From Desulforamulus profundi (GTDB lineage Bacteria > Bacillota_B > Desulfotomaculia > Desulfotomaculales > Desulfotomaculaceae), in contig NZ_AWQQ01000091.1 of assembly GCF_002607855.1 (NCBI RefSeq), forward strand, positions 73,921 to 137,920: a stretch of DNA of 64,000 nt, in the 5' to 3' direction. Under the pieces are notes generated by a model. The model saw nothing but the letters and a program-made list of their open reading frames with translations, had not been told where the DNA came from and searched no databases. Below are positions 1-9,506 of this stretch, piece by piece. Made by a program: the position numbers and the translations under genes. Positions within the stretch are counted from its first letter, which is position 1; each line of letters begins with the position of its first letter.

Positions 1-2223
1 ATTTGATAGGCCTTTTCCTGGGTGGTCAGGTGTAAAATGCCCAGGAAATAGGGCAACCACTTTTCAGCGGGTTCAGCCCATCCCCAGTTGCGCAGAATCA
101 TTAGGGCCTGGGGGATTTCACTGATCACATATTGCACTTCCCAGAAGGTGATTTCCGGGAAAAGATAATCCCATACTCCCAACTCTGACATGCGGTCCAG
201 CATATGCTCCGGGTCCGCTTCTTCCAAAATGCTTTTCAGTTCTCCCCACATTCGCTCTGTGGTAAGGCGGGAGATCACCTTTTCCCGGACCGCCTCTTTA
301 ATCAGGCGGAGGGTCTGGGGCTCAACGGCCATGTCATACCGTTGTTCAAAACGGATGGCTCTCAGGATGCGGGTGGGGTCCTCAATAAAACTTAGATTGT
401 GCAATACCCGGATGGCCCCGATTTGCAAGTCTTCCCTGCCGTTAAAATAATCCACCAGTTCCCCGAACCGTTCGGGGTTCAGGGCCACTGCCATGGCATT
501 GATGGTAAAGTCCCGGCGATAAAGATCGTGTTTGAGGGAGGACTGCTCCACCTGGGGCAGGGCAGCGGGGTATTCATAATATTCGACCCTGGCGGTCACC
601 ACATCCACCCAGTAACCGTCCGGGAAAATAATTTCCGCCGTACCGAATTTCTCATGGGGGCGCACCCGCCCGCCGATCTCTTTCGCCAGCTCGTTGGCCA
701 TTTCGATGCCGTTGCCTTCCACCACCAGGTCCACATCCAGGTTCTCGACCTTGAGCAGCACATCCCGCACCAGACCACCCACGGCATAGACTTGATAGTC
801 CATCCTTTCTGCCACTTCGCCGGCCCTAATTAGGATATTCATGATGCGACCGGGCAGCACCCGCTGCATATCCGGCCTGATGTTGGCGGTTTTGGTGGTG
901 GCCTTATCGGTATAGGTGGTGGAATAACGTCCCTTAAATCCTTCGTGCAGGGTCTGCAGCACATCGGTACGGGAAACAATGCCGATCACCATGTCTCCCT
1001 CCACCACCGGCAGCCTGCCGATGTCCCTTTCAATCATTAAGTCCTGCACATCGTTAATATTCATATCTTTGTGTACAGTAATCACGCTGGCGGTCATGTA
1101 CCCCTTCACCGGGGCATGGCCCAGGCCGTGGTGCGTGGCTTTTTCCACATCCCGCCGGGAAATTACGCCCACCAGCTTGCCGTCCTTGATCACCGGCAAA
1201 CCGGTATGCCCGTACCGCAGCATAATTTTGCCCGCTTCCTCGATGGTTGTCTCGGGAAAGACCATTTTGACGGGACTGGACATAATGTCCTGCACGGTGA
1301 GGGGAGGCCGGACCATTTCATTAATCAGCTCCAGCAGGCGGTCCGCCACTTCATCAACAGTTTGGCCCTTGATGGTGGCAGAAGCGGCTGCCGGGTGTCC
1401 TCCCCCGCCGAATTGCTCCATAATTTCCTTGCAGTTGACTTCTTTCAGGGCGCAGCGTCCCACCAGGTGGACCCGGTCCTCCATTTCCACCACCGCGAAA
1501 ACGGCATCCGTCCGCTCAATTTCGGACAGTTTATGGGTCAGCAAAGCCAGCCCGCCCACAAATTCATCCACATTGCCGCGGGCAATTAGGACCTTGGTGC
1601 CGTTGATTTGATGGTGTTCAGCGGTGACCAGCAGTTTTTTCAACAGCGCCTTTTGATCCTGGGTCAGCGGGCGGCCCAGGAAGTCCGCCACGACGGCCAG
1701 GTTGGCGCCCTGTTCCAGCAAAAAGGCAGCCGCCCGGATATCCCTGGGCGTGGTATTGGTAAAAACCAGGCAGCCGGTATCTTCATAAATGCCCAGCATC
1801 ATAATGGTTGCTTCCAGCGGCGTAATCTCCAACCCCTTGGCCCGGACCCGCTCAATCAGAAGCGTTGTGGCAGCCCCCACAGGCTCTACAACCTCTACCT
1901 TGCCGCAAACATCTCCCTCAGCCCGGGATGATGATCGTAGATGTGCACCTCCACCTGGGGTCGGCCAAACAACTCCTTCAGTTTGGAAACCCGCCCCGGA
2001 CTTTTGGTGTCCACCATGACGAGGCGTTTCACTTTGTCAATATTAATGTCCTTAATGTTGCGCACATTCTTGAGGGTGTCCTTGTGCAGGGCGAGAAATT
2101 CTTCAACGTTACGGGATAATTTCCCGGGGAAAATCAGTTCCGCTCCCGGATAAAGTTTTTGAGCTGCGACCATGGAGCCAGGCCGTCCAGGTCTGTGTTG
2201 ACGTGAGTGGTGATAATCTCCAA
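1..2223 (-). CDS. DHH-CBS-poly(A) polymerase / tRNA nucleotidyltransferase fusion, C-terminus beyond left edge
   Basis: Translated across breaks, the protein begins with a DHH phosphoesterase domain (the DHHP motif reads at about 1925-1935), followed by two CBS domains (about 940-1320) and a class II nucleotidyltransferase head with a GGLVRD...DVDLVVEG signature at about 700-800. This is the architecture of the A-adding or CCA-adding tRNA nucleotidyltransferases of Clostridia, which repair tRNA 3' ends. I chose the TTG at 2223 because AGGGGGTG lies just upstream and the following residues (LEIITTHVNTDLDG) match the domain start. Two apparent one-base deletions break the frame, near 2175 (after DLDGLA) and near 1925 (in a CCCGGG run). 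The C-terminal tail lies outside the window. Whether it adds A only or full CCA cannot be read here. Confidence 0.88.
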
Positions 2224-2305
2224 CCAGTACACCCCCTGAAGAAAAAAGGTTTTCATTATGTAAATACATTCCATTATAACATACGTAAATAAAATTAGAA
2301 AAGCC

Positions 2306-2331
2306 GGGCTTGCACAAAAAGGTGCAAGCCC
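2306..2331 (-). terminator. Hairpin downstream of lysA
   Basis: Perfect 10-bp stem (GGGCTTGCAC paired with GTGCAAGCCC) with a six-base loop. On the minus strand it is followed by a T-rich tract (GGCTTTTCTAATTTT). It separates lysA from the nucleotidyltransferase gene. Confidence 0.7.
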
Positions 2332-2383
2332 TCCGCTTTCTTGTTGCAGTAAAGGAAAAAGCACCCATGCCAGGTGCTATTCC

Positions 2384-3724
2384 TTACCGAGAAGAAGCCA
2401 GTTTTACGACTGTACTGCACAAACGCTCAGGTGTCACGTCATTGCGAATTAAGTCTGCATAGTCCTCCCGCCGGACGATTAAATCGGCCCTGCCGTTGTT
2501 CACCAGCACCATGGCAGGACGGGGCAGTCTGTTGTAATTCATGGACATGGAGTAATTATAGGCCCCTGTGCTGGACACGGCCAGAATGTCTCCGGGTTGC
2601 AATTGGGGCAGCTCGATATCCCAAATTAACATATCGCCGGACTCGCAGCACTTGCCGGCAATAGATACCTTTTCAGCCGGCTCTTCGTTCATCCGGTTGG
2701 CCACGCAGGCTTCGTATTTGGACTGGTAAAGGGCCGGGCGGGGGTTATCTCCCATGCCGCCGTCCACCGAAACATACTTGCGGATACCGGGAATATCCTT
2801 AATGGCTCCCACGGTATAGAGGGTGGAGCCGGCGGGACCGGAAATGGACCTGCCCGGCTCTACGATAACCTTCGGCACGGGTAAATCAAATTCTGCGGCT
2901 TTGGCCTTGACAGCGCCAATCATGATATCCGCGTATTCCTTAACCGGGCGGGGCTGGTCCCCCTGGCAGTAGTAGATGCCCAATCCCCCGCCAAGGTTTA
3001 ATTCCTCAGCCGCATAGCCGGTCTCCCGGTAAACAACGTTAACAAAAGTCATCATGACCTCCGCAGCATGGGCATAGGACTGCAGTTCAAAGATTTGGGA
3101 ACCGATATGACAGTGAAATCCCTTCAGCACAATATTTGGCAGTTCCAGGGCACGTTTTACACCGGACATGGCCATGCCGTTTTCAATGGCAAGACCGAAC
3201 TTGGAATCAATTTGGCCTGTTTTGATGTATTCGTGGGTATGGGCTTCCACGCCGGGACTCAGGCGAAGCATAATTTTTGCCTGTGCCCCCAACTCTCCGG
3301 CTATAGCATTCAGCAGTTCCAATTCGTACAGATTATCCACCATAATACGGCCCACTTTATACTCCAAAGCTAAACGCAGTTCCTCCGGTGACTTGTTGTT
3401 ACCGTGGAAATAGATGCATTCCATGGGAAAACGGGCTTTGGCTGCCGTGTATAATTCGCCCCCGGATACTACATCCAGGCCCAGTCCCTCCTGTTGGACA
3501 ATGGTGCAAATGGCCAGGTTGCTTAACGTCTTGCTGGCATAAATCACTTCCACTCCATGTTCTTCGGTAAAAGCCCGGTAGTAGGCCCGGCAGTTTTGCC
3601 GGAACATGGTTTCGTCAATCACATAAAGGGGTGTGCCAAATTCCCTGACCAGATCAACCGTATCACAACCACCGATTTCCAGATGATTCTTATCGTTAAC
3701 GCGCATGGTACCCTGTAGTCTCAT
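2384..3724 (-). CDS. lysA: Diaminopimelate decarboxylase
   Basis: 446 aa, the usual family length. It is a fold III PLP enzyme that converts meso-diaminopimelate to lysine, the last step of lysine synthesis. Visible signatures are the PLP lysine motif YASKTLSNLAI near residue 65, the CHIGSQI strand, the phosphate-binding segment PGRSISGPAGSTLYTVG, and CCESGDMLIWD with the catalytic cysteine contributed to the dimer partner. GGGAGGAG lies eight bases before the ATG. A second in-frame ATG follows after a few codons (MRVND), so the exact start is slightly uncertain. It is monocistronic, with a terminator downstream. Confidence 0.96.
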   Translation of the reverse strand: MRLQGTMRVNDKNHLEIGGCDTVDLVREFGTPLYVIDETMFRQNCRAYYRAFTEEHGVEVIYASKTLSNLAICTIVQQEGLGLDVVSGGELYTAAKARFPMECIYFHGNNKSPEELRLALEYKVGRIMVDNLYELELLNAIAGELGAQAKIMLRLSPGVEAHTHEYIKTGQIDSKFGLAIENGMAMSGVKRALELPNIVLKGFHCHIGSQIFELQSYAHAAEVMMTFVNVVYRETGYAAEELNLGGGLGIYYCQGDQPRPVKEYADIMIGAVKAKAAEFDLPVPKVIVEPGRSISGPAGSTLYTVGAIKDIPGIRKYVSVDGGMGDNPRPALYQSKYEACVANRMNEEPAEKVSIAGKCCESGDMLIWDIELPQLQPGDILAVSSTGAYNYSMSMNYNRLPRPAMVLVNNGRADLIVRREDYADLIRNDVTPERLCSTVVKLASSR

Positions 3725-3967
3725 TTATTTCTCCTCCCAAACTATAATACGCCAACCAAGGTGAATACTGTCACTAAACTCCATGTACCTTATTATGGAA
3801 TTGGTTGCATAAAATTGAACGGCCGCAAGGATTTCTTGGGCCGCCATACATCTTTTAAGAAAAATCACTAAGATGAGGCATTTAAATTGTGTAAATTATA
3901 GCATGGGCAAAAAACAGGGTCAAGTTACCGGCGGCGATAATGCTGTATACTTGTCCCCCAAGCTAAA

Positions 3968-4003
3968 AGTTCCCTGCCGCCTCATGTAAGGCAGCAAGGA
4001 ACT
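3968..4003 (-). terminator. Hairpin downstream of the 55-aa ORF
   Basis: AGTTCC-CTGCC pairs with GGCAG-(CAA)-GGAACT, followed on the minus strand by ACTTTTAGC. It directly abuts the stop codon of the small ORF. The 3725-3967 stretch between it and lysA holds no gene or recognised RNA. Confidence 0.5.
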
Positions 4004-4004
4004 G

Positions 4005-4172
4005 TTAGCTGGACTTCTCGGTCTCTTCAATGTTTTCCTGGTTTCTTCTATGATTACGCTTTTTAGTAGCCTTGGTACCTGGAGCAATTTCACCCGGTTT
4101 ACCGTACTTCGCCCAGACCTCTTTTAGTTCTTCGGGAGACAACACATAATCGTGAACCCTGTTATCGGACAT
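4005..4172 (-). CDS. Small hypothetical protein (55 aa)
   Basis: I start it at the ATG at 4172 (MSDNRVHDYVLSPEELKEVWAKYG), which has GGGAGGGGTG eight bases upstream. A longer upstream start would sit on the ribosome site itself. The product is hydrophilic, with an acidic helix first and a basic tail (TKATKKRNHRRN). No domain is recognised and there are no membrane segments. The strong ribosome site and a hairpin right after the stop argue that it is a real gene. Function unknown. Confidence 0.6.
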   Translation of the reverse strand: MSDNRVHDYVLSPEELKEVWAKYGKPGEIAPGTKATKKRNHRRNQENIEETEKSS

Positions 4173-4405
4173 GAAGAACACCCCTCCCAAATTATACTGG
4201 CTAGGCTACTAATTATATAGGATAAAAATAAATACTTCAACCGGTAATTACTGGCACAGAACCTCTTTAAAAAAATGTACCGGTCACCCAGCTCCGTGAT
4301 AACAACATAAGTAAAAGTTATTTTAGAGATAGAAGATTAAATTTGTATGGTCGTTTTGTTAAATGTTTTTAATATTTTCTTAAACAAATCACTATAGGTT
4401 GAAAA

Positions 4406-4434
4406 ACGCCTTCCTAATTCATGCAGGAAGGCGT
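4406..4434 (-). terminator. Rho-independent terminator
   Basis: Perfect 10-bp stem ACGCCTTCCT/AGGAAGGCGT followed by TTTTTC on the minus strand, immediately after the stop of the 87-aa ORF. About 230 bases between here and the next gene start at 4172 hold nothing recognisable. Confidence 0.8.
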
Positions 4435-4698
4435 CTACTTATGGCTTGAAACCGGATTGAAGCCACAGCTGCCACTGTTTAAATAGAGTATCCACCGTTT
4501 TGCCTGGTGCACCCTTTTTTCCAAATCCTGTACCAGTGGCAACAACTGTTGGTTGGTATAAATCCCCTGGGGTTGATGATGGAAAACATCCAGAAGCACC
4601 TTTTCGATTTGTTCCGCGCTATAACCCAGGGCCTGCATGGAGAGCATGGCCCTTTCAATTCTCCATAACAATTCTTTTCGGTCCGCCACCATCGCCAC
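4435..4698 (-). CDS. Small hypothetical protein (87 aa)
   Basis: Begins with a GTG (VAMVADRKELLWRIERAML); an ATG two codons in is equally well placed behind AAGGGTAGGTC. The sequence is helical, with an amphipathic stretch around EQIEKVLLDVFHHQP, and carries no cysteine pairs, signal peptide or membrane segment. A strong terminator abuts its stop codon, so it is an independent transcription unit between tex and the 55-aa ORF. Not recognised; function unknown. Confidence 0.6.
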   Translation of the reverse strand: MAMVADRKELLWRIERAMLSMQALGYSAEQIEKVLLDVFHHQPQGIYTNQQLLPLVQDLEKRVHQAKRWILYLNSGSCGFNPVSSHK

Positions 4699-4838
4699 GA
4701 CCTACCCTTCTTTTTGAAGGCAAATTGAACCAAGTTAACGATTATATTATACACGTTTTTCGCTGATAATTAAATATATTTACAGATAGTAGAGACAAAA
4801 TTTGGTTCTATTATTGAGGATATGGCAAAGGACGGTTT

Positions 4839-7001
4839 TTAATTTTTCTCTTTCATGGTTAGGGATACCCTGCCTCGTTCAATGTCCACCGCAAGGACCC
4901 TTACAAGGACCACATCCCCCACCGAAACGATGTCCAGCGGGTGCCGGAAACGGCGGTCACTGAGTTCCGAACGGTGCACCAGCCCGTCATTTTTCAGGCC
5001 AACGTCCACAAAAACTCCAAAGTCTACAACGTTTCGCACAGTTCCCTTCAATTCCATACCGGGCTGCAAATCTTCGATTTTCAGGATATCACTGCGGAAC
5101 AGGGGTCCCGGTAAATCTTCCCGCGGGTCTCTGCCGGGACGCAGCAGACCGTCCACAATGTCCCGCAGGGTTGGCACGCCGGTCTCCAACCGGGCAGCCA
5201 TTTCTTCCAGGTTCACCTGTTTTAGTTTGGTTTTCATTTCTTCACTGCCAATGTCGGACTCGGCAGAGCCGATTTCCTTTAACAGCTTTTTCACCACCGG
5301 GTAAGACTCCGGGTGAATGCCGGTTTTGTCCAGGGAATTATGGCCGTCCAGGATGCGTAAGAACCCGACACTTTGTTCAAAGGCCTTGGGCCCCAGTCTG
5401 GGCACCTTTTTCAGTTGGATCCGCTCGGCAAACTTACCGTTTTCCTCCCGGTATTGCACGATGTTTTTGGCCACCGCGGCATTAATGCCGGACACATAGG
5501 ATAAAAGGGAGGTGGAGGCGGTATTTAAGTCCACGCCCACCAGGTTCACCGCCGATTCAACCACTCCCTTAAGGCTTTCTTCCAGTCTTTTGGGAGCGAC
5601 ATCGTGCTGGTATTGACCCACCCCGATGGACCGGGGTTCAATTTTAACCAATTCCGCCAGGGGGTCCTGCAGTCTTCTGGCGATGGATGCAGCACTGCGC
5701 TGGGCCACATCCAGCCCGGGGAATTCACTGGCGGCCAGTTCCGACGCTGAATAGACACTGGCGCCGGCCTCATTGACAATAATATACCGGACCTCCCGCC
5801 AGCCTTGATCCTGGATCAGCGCCGCCACAAACTGCTCGGTTTCCCTGGAAGCCGTCCCGTTGCCAATGGCAATGATTGTAGTCTTGTATTGGTTGACCAG
5901 GCGGTTGATTTCCTGTCTGGCCTCTTCCACTTTATTTTGGGGCGGCGTGGGATATACCACGCCGACTTCCAGCAGTTTGCCGGTGGCGTCAACCACTGCC
6001 CACTTGCAGCCGGTACGGTAGGCAGGGTCTATGCCCAGGACGTTTTTACCCTTGACCGGCGGTTGTAAAAGCAGCTGCCTCAGGTTTTTGGAGAATACAT
6101 GGATGGCCTGTTCCTCTGCCACCTCGGTGAGCTGGCTGCGGATGTCACGCTCCACCGCTGGGGCCAGCAATCGCCGGTAACCGTCCTGCACCGCCCCCTG
6201 CAAAATGTCCGCTGCGCCGGATTGGGCGGGCATCCATCGGCGGTTCATTCTATCTAAAATGGGTTGCTCGGGGGCTTCTATTTTTACCTTTAGAATTTCT
6301 TCCTTCTCACCCCGGTTGATAGCCAGTATCCGGTGGGGTGGCGCCAGCTTTACCGGCTCCCGGTGCTGGTAGTACATGCGGTAAACGCCCCGCTGGTCCG
6401 CTTCCTGGTTTTTTACCTCGCAGACCAGTTCACCCCGCTGGAAGGTAAACTCCCGCACCCAGCCCCGGGTTTCCGGGTCGTCAGAAACCATTTCCGCGAT
6501 GATGTCCATGGCTCCCTGCAGTGCATCCTCGCCGGTGGCAACACCCGCTTCCGGATTGATAAAACGGGCAGCTTCCTGCAGCGGGTTTGCGCCGGCCGGG
6601 GCCTCAAACAACCACTGGGCCAGCGGTGCCAATCCCCGCTCCCGGGCCACGCTGGCACGGGTTTTTCTTTTGGGCCGGTAGGGCCGGTACAGGTCTTCCA
6701 CCGCTGTAACGGTCTCCGCTGCCAGGATCTTCTCCTTCAGTTCCTCTGTTAACTTGCCCTGCTCTTCAATGGAATGAATCACTTCCTCCTTGCGCTTCAC
6801 CAGATTGCGCAGGGAAGTCAGTCTCTCGGATATCTTTCTGATTTGCACCTCATCCAGCTCGCCGGTCATCTCTTTCCGGTAGCGGGCAATGAAGGGGATG
6901 GTGTTTCCGTCGTCCAGCAGTTTGGCGGTCTGTTCCACCTGTCTTTCTTTGACTGCCAGCTCCCCGGCAATTTGCCGGTACAGATTTATTTCATTGTCCA
7001 T
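4839..7001 (-). CDS. tex: Tex family RNA-binding transcription accessory protein
   Basis: 720 aa from the ATG at 7001 (MDNEINLYRQIAGELAVKERQVEQTAKLLDDGN), preceded by GGGGAGAA; the open frame extends further upstream but without a ribosome site. Order: helical Tex N-terminus, central YqgF/RNase H-like domain (LGIDPAYRTGCKWAVVD), helix-hairpin-helix pair (LLSYVSGINAAVAKNIVQYRE), and a C-terminal S1 domain (GMELKGTVRNVVDFGVFVDV). Length and order are those of Tex proteins, which bind nucleic acid and associate with transcription. It stands alone between unrelated genes. Confidence 0.95.
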   Translation of the reverse strand: MDNEINLYRQIAGELAVKERQVEQTAKLLDDGNTIPFIARYRKEMTGELDEVQIRKISERLTSLRNLVKRKEEVIHSIEEQGKLTEELKEKILAAETVTAVEDLYRPYRPKRKTRASVARERGLAPLAQWLFEAPAGANPLQEAARFINPEAGVATGEDALQGAMDIIAEMVSDDPETRGWVREFTFQRGELVCEVKNQEADQRGVYRMYYQHREPVKLAPPHRILAINRGEKEEILKVKIEAPEQPILDRMNRRWMPAQSGAADILQGAVQDGYRRLLAPAVERDIRSQLTEVAEEQAIHVFSKNLRQLLLQPPVKGKNVLGIDPAYRTGCKWAVVDATGKLLEVGVVYPTPPQNKVEEARQEINRLVNQYKTTIIAIGNGTASRETEQFVAALIQDQGWREVRYIIVNEAGASVYSASELAASEFPGLDVAQRSAASIARRLQDPLAELVKIEPRSIGVGQYQHDVAPKRLEESLKGVVESAVNLVGVDLNTASTSLLSYVSGINAAVAKNIVQYREENGKFAERIQLKKVPRLGPKAFEQSVGFLRILDGHNSLDKTGIHPESYPVVKKLLKEIGSAESDIGSEEMKTKLKQVNLEEMAARLETGVPTLRDIVDGLLRPGRDPREDLPGPLFRSDILKIEDLQPGMELKGTVRNVVDFGVFVDVGLKNDGLVHRSELSDRRFRHPLDIVSVGDVVLVRVLAVDIERGRVSLTMKEKN

Positions 7002-7133
7002 CAGCAAATTCTCCCCTATTAATAGAATAAACACACTTAACACTTTTCGACGCCTGCCCTTTTCTTCCTCCAAATGCACAAAAATACAGTTCCTTCCATA
7101 TTATGTAGCATCATATAAATTTAGGAGGGATTT

Positions 7134-7353
7134 ATGTATTGCTACACCTATTTAACCAGTCTGGAGTGCGGCCTGCGGGAAGTATATCTTTGGGTAAAAC
7201 TAAGTAGTGAACACCCGGTTTTTTTTGATAAACGTTGCCAATTGCTTGAATATTAATCTTGCTCCCAATGTTGTAGCCGGCTTACACCAGCAAATTATCC
7301 AAATGCCCTATCCGCAACCGGGAATGTACCCGGTACCACCGGAGTCCAAGTAA
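7134..7353 (+). CDS. Small DUF2935-like protein, frame interrupted at a T8 run
   Basis: TAGGAGGGATTT precedes ATG at 7134. As written the frame stops at 7256 after 40 residues (MYCYTYLTSLECGLREVYLW...). Removing one T from the eight-T run near 7220 gives a continuous 72-aa protein ending PQPGMYPVPPESK at 7353, with the coherent core SSEHPVFLINVANCLNINL. The aromatic, His-containing N-terminus resembles the start of DUF2935 proteins, but it is far shorter than that family, so the assignment is tentative. A hairpin at 7377 follows the stop. Confidence 0.5.
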
Positions 7354-7376
7354 AAAATGGTCCACCCAAGACGATG

Positions 7377-7404
7377 AAATGCCCGTTCTGTTCAACGGGC
7401 ATTT
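7377..7404. terminator. Bidirectional terminator between convergent genes
   Basis: Perfect 11-bp stem (AAATGCCCGTT / AACGGGCATTT) with loop CTGTTC. It ends the 72-aa ORF on the plus strand and lies just past the activase stop on the minus strand. Confidence 0.75.
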
Positions 7405-7420
7405 GTATTTATTATGAAAT

Positions 7421-8406
7421 TTAACTGCAGCTGCCGGCCGCTTCCCCGGCGGTCAGGGCGTTGGCCCATTTGCCGCAGCGGTCACCCCAGCGGGCGATGA
7501 CCCGGCCTGCCTCGGCCATTTCGATCACTTCACACAGGTTGGGGCAGCCGTCGCATTCAAAGCTGCCGGCCTTGTATTCCATATCGGCCACGCCAAAGCC
7601 TTTGAACCGGGTGGGCATACCCCTGGACACAGCTTCCCTGGCCAAAATGGCTGCCCCCACGGCTCCCATCACGTTGAAGTATTTGGGGATATGGACCTCC
7701 ATGCCGATGGCCCTTTCAAAGGCTCTCCGCATGCCGGCATTGGCGGCTACGCCGCCCTGGAACACCACCGGACCGAGAATTTCTTTCCCTTTCCCCACGT
7801 TATTCAGGTAGTTTCGTACCAGGGCTTCGCACAACCCGGCCAGAATATCGTCCAGGTTAAAGCCCATTTGCTGTTTATGGATCATATCGGATTCCGCAAA
7901 AACCGCACAGCGCCCGGCGATCCGCACCGGTGTTTTGCCCCTTAAAGCAATGTCTCCGAATTCTTCAATGGCAATATTCAGCCGGCTGGCCTGCTGGTCG
8001 AGAAAACTTCCCGTTCCCGCCGCACAGACGGTATTCATGGCAAAATCCGTCACCACGCCGTTGCGCAGGACGATAATCTTGCTGTCCTGCCCCCCGATTT
8101 CCAGAACCGTCTGCACACCCGGCACCAGGTGGGAGGCCGCCACTGCATGGGCGGTAATTTCATTCTTTACCGCATCCGCCCCCACGACGATGCCTGTCAG
8201 CTGCCGGCCGCTGCCGGTGGTCCCCACCCCCCTTACCACCGTATGGCAGGCAGTTTTTCACTGATCTGCTTCAAGCCCCGCTGCACCGCTGCCACCGGTT
8301 GACCGTTGGTGCGCAGGTATAAGCTTTCAAAAACGTTATTCTCTTCATCCATAAAGACAATATTGGTACTTACAGAACCCACATCAATGCCAAGGTAACC
8401 TTTCAC
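7421..8406 (-). CDS. BadF/HgdC-type acyl-CoA dehydratase activase (2-hydroxyglutaryl-CoA dehydratase activator family)
   Basis: About 328 aa when one missing base near 8255 is allowed for. The start GTG (8406) overlaps the stop of the upstream gene. The N-terminus YLGIDVGSVSTNIVFMDEEN is the ASKHA ATPase phosphate-1 loop. Further on come CAAGTGSFLDQQASRL, GGVAANAGMRRAFE, and a C-terminal cysteine set FECDGCPNLCEV. Family members hydrolyse ATP to drive one electron from a [4Fe-4S] cluster into a 2-hydroxyacyl-CoA dehydratase. It is co-transcribed with two DUF2229 proteins; no dehydratase A/B subunit pair is present, so the substrate is unknown. Confidence 0.88.
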
Positions 8407-9506
8407 TAGGAAGTTAAAGCCTCCTTTTGTTCTTTCCTTCTGTGCAGCAAATCAATAAAGGCCTCCAGCCTGGTGATCATGCCGGCTTCCCCGGAATGTT
8501 CGTCCATAATCAAAGTCATCACCGGCAGCCCGGTATCTTCACTGACCCTGGGTAAAATACTCTGGGCCACGATTTCCGGCATGCAGGTAAAGGGCAGCAC
8601 CTGAATGGCCCCGTCAAATCCCTGCCGGGCATACCATACGGCAGCACCTACGGTTTCCTCACCATGCCCTCCCACAAAATGACACAAATAGGGCGAGGCC
8701 ACTTTTTTAAACCTTTCGCTGCTAACCACGTTTTGCACCAGACCCATAAACAGGTGGTCGTTAATCCACTGGCTGAGCATCATGGAGCGGTCCACCTCAA
8801 CGCCCAGGTATCCCAGGTGACGTTCAATATTTACATTGGAGAAGGGCTCCAGCAGGGTGTAAATTTCGCCGACCAGGGCAACCTTGAGGACCGGCCGGGA
8901 CATATCTGCCGGAACGGCCTCCATGATTTCCCTGGCCCGGCCCAGGGCAGGGGGAATTTCCTCCGGGTTTTTTGATCGGTCAATTTCTTCCACCGCTTTC
9001 TGCAAGGCCCTGTCGGTGGCTCCACGGACCAGTTCCCTGGGTCGTATTTGAAAGGACATCTGTTCCACTTCGTCCACCGCCCTGGCCTTCAAATAACCAA
9101 AGCGCAGGGCTTTGATCACCTTGATCCAGGGACGGTTGCCGGTGATTTTCCGGATGCGTCCCAGCAGTTCCCCGATATGTTTTTCCGGGGGCTCCAATAC
9201 CACCAGATTGTAATGAATGTTTAAATCTTTTAATATTTCATTCTCCACATAGGCATAATATCCAAAGCGGCAGGGGCCGCAGCCCCCGGCCATCATGATG
9301 GTGTCGGCCCCCAGTTCCCGGGCCTCGATAAAATTGCCGATATTTAACTTCAGGGGCAGACAGGCAAATTCAGGGGAATGCTTCACCCCCAAATTCAGTG
9401 TCCTCTTACTGCAGGGCGGCGGCACCACAACCTCGATATCCAGGTATTCCAGCATCCCCTTCAGGGACACATACATGTAGCCCATGTGTGGGAAGGTTAC
9501 CTTCAT
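8406..9506 (-). CDS. DUF2229 / CoA-substrate-specific enzyme activase-related protein
   Basis: 366 aa. It belongs to the 2-hydroxyglutaryl-CoA dehydratase D-component-like family: MKVTFPHMGYMYVSLKGMLEYL, then CSKRTLNLGVKHSPEFACLPLKL, a metal-ligand-like GGCGPCRFGYY near residue 100, and a C-terminal HSGEAGMITRLEAFIDLL. It overlaps both neighbours (TAGTG at 8406, ATGA at 9506), which indicates translational coupling. In many Clostridia these domains form one giant protein with the activase; here they are separate polypeptides. Reaction unknown. Confidence 0.85.
   Translation of the reverse strand: MKVTFPHMGYMYVSLKGMLEYLDIEVVVPPPCSKRTLNLGVKHSPEFACLPLKLNIGNFIEARELGADTIMMAGGCGPCRFGYYAYVENEILKDLNIHYNLVVLEPPEKHIGELLGRIRKITGNRPWIKVIKALRFGYLKARAVDEVEQMSFQIRPRELVRGATDRALQKAVEEIDRSKNPEEIPPALGRAREIMEAVPADMSRPVLKVALVGEIYTLLEPFSNVNIERHLGYLGVEVDRSMMLSQWINDHLFMGLVQNVVSSERFKKVASPYLCHFVGGHGEETVGAAVWYARQGFDGAIQVLPFTCMPEIVAQSILPRVSEDTGLPVMTLIMDEHSGEAGMITRLEAFIDLLHRRKEQKEALTS

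Noticed and set aside
3725..3967. Lysine riboswitch upstream of lysA
   Set aside because: The stretch is on the wrong side of an A/T-rich spacer and shows none of the conserved L-box stems; no support.
7191..7353. CRISPR or other array
   Set aside because: No regularly spaced repeats occur anywhere in the window; the only tandem array is the heptamer at 55404.
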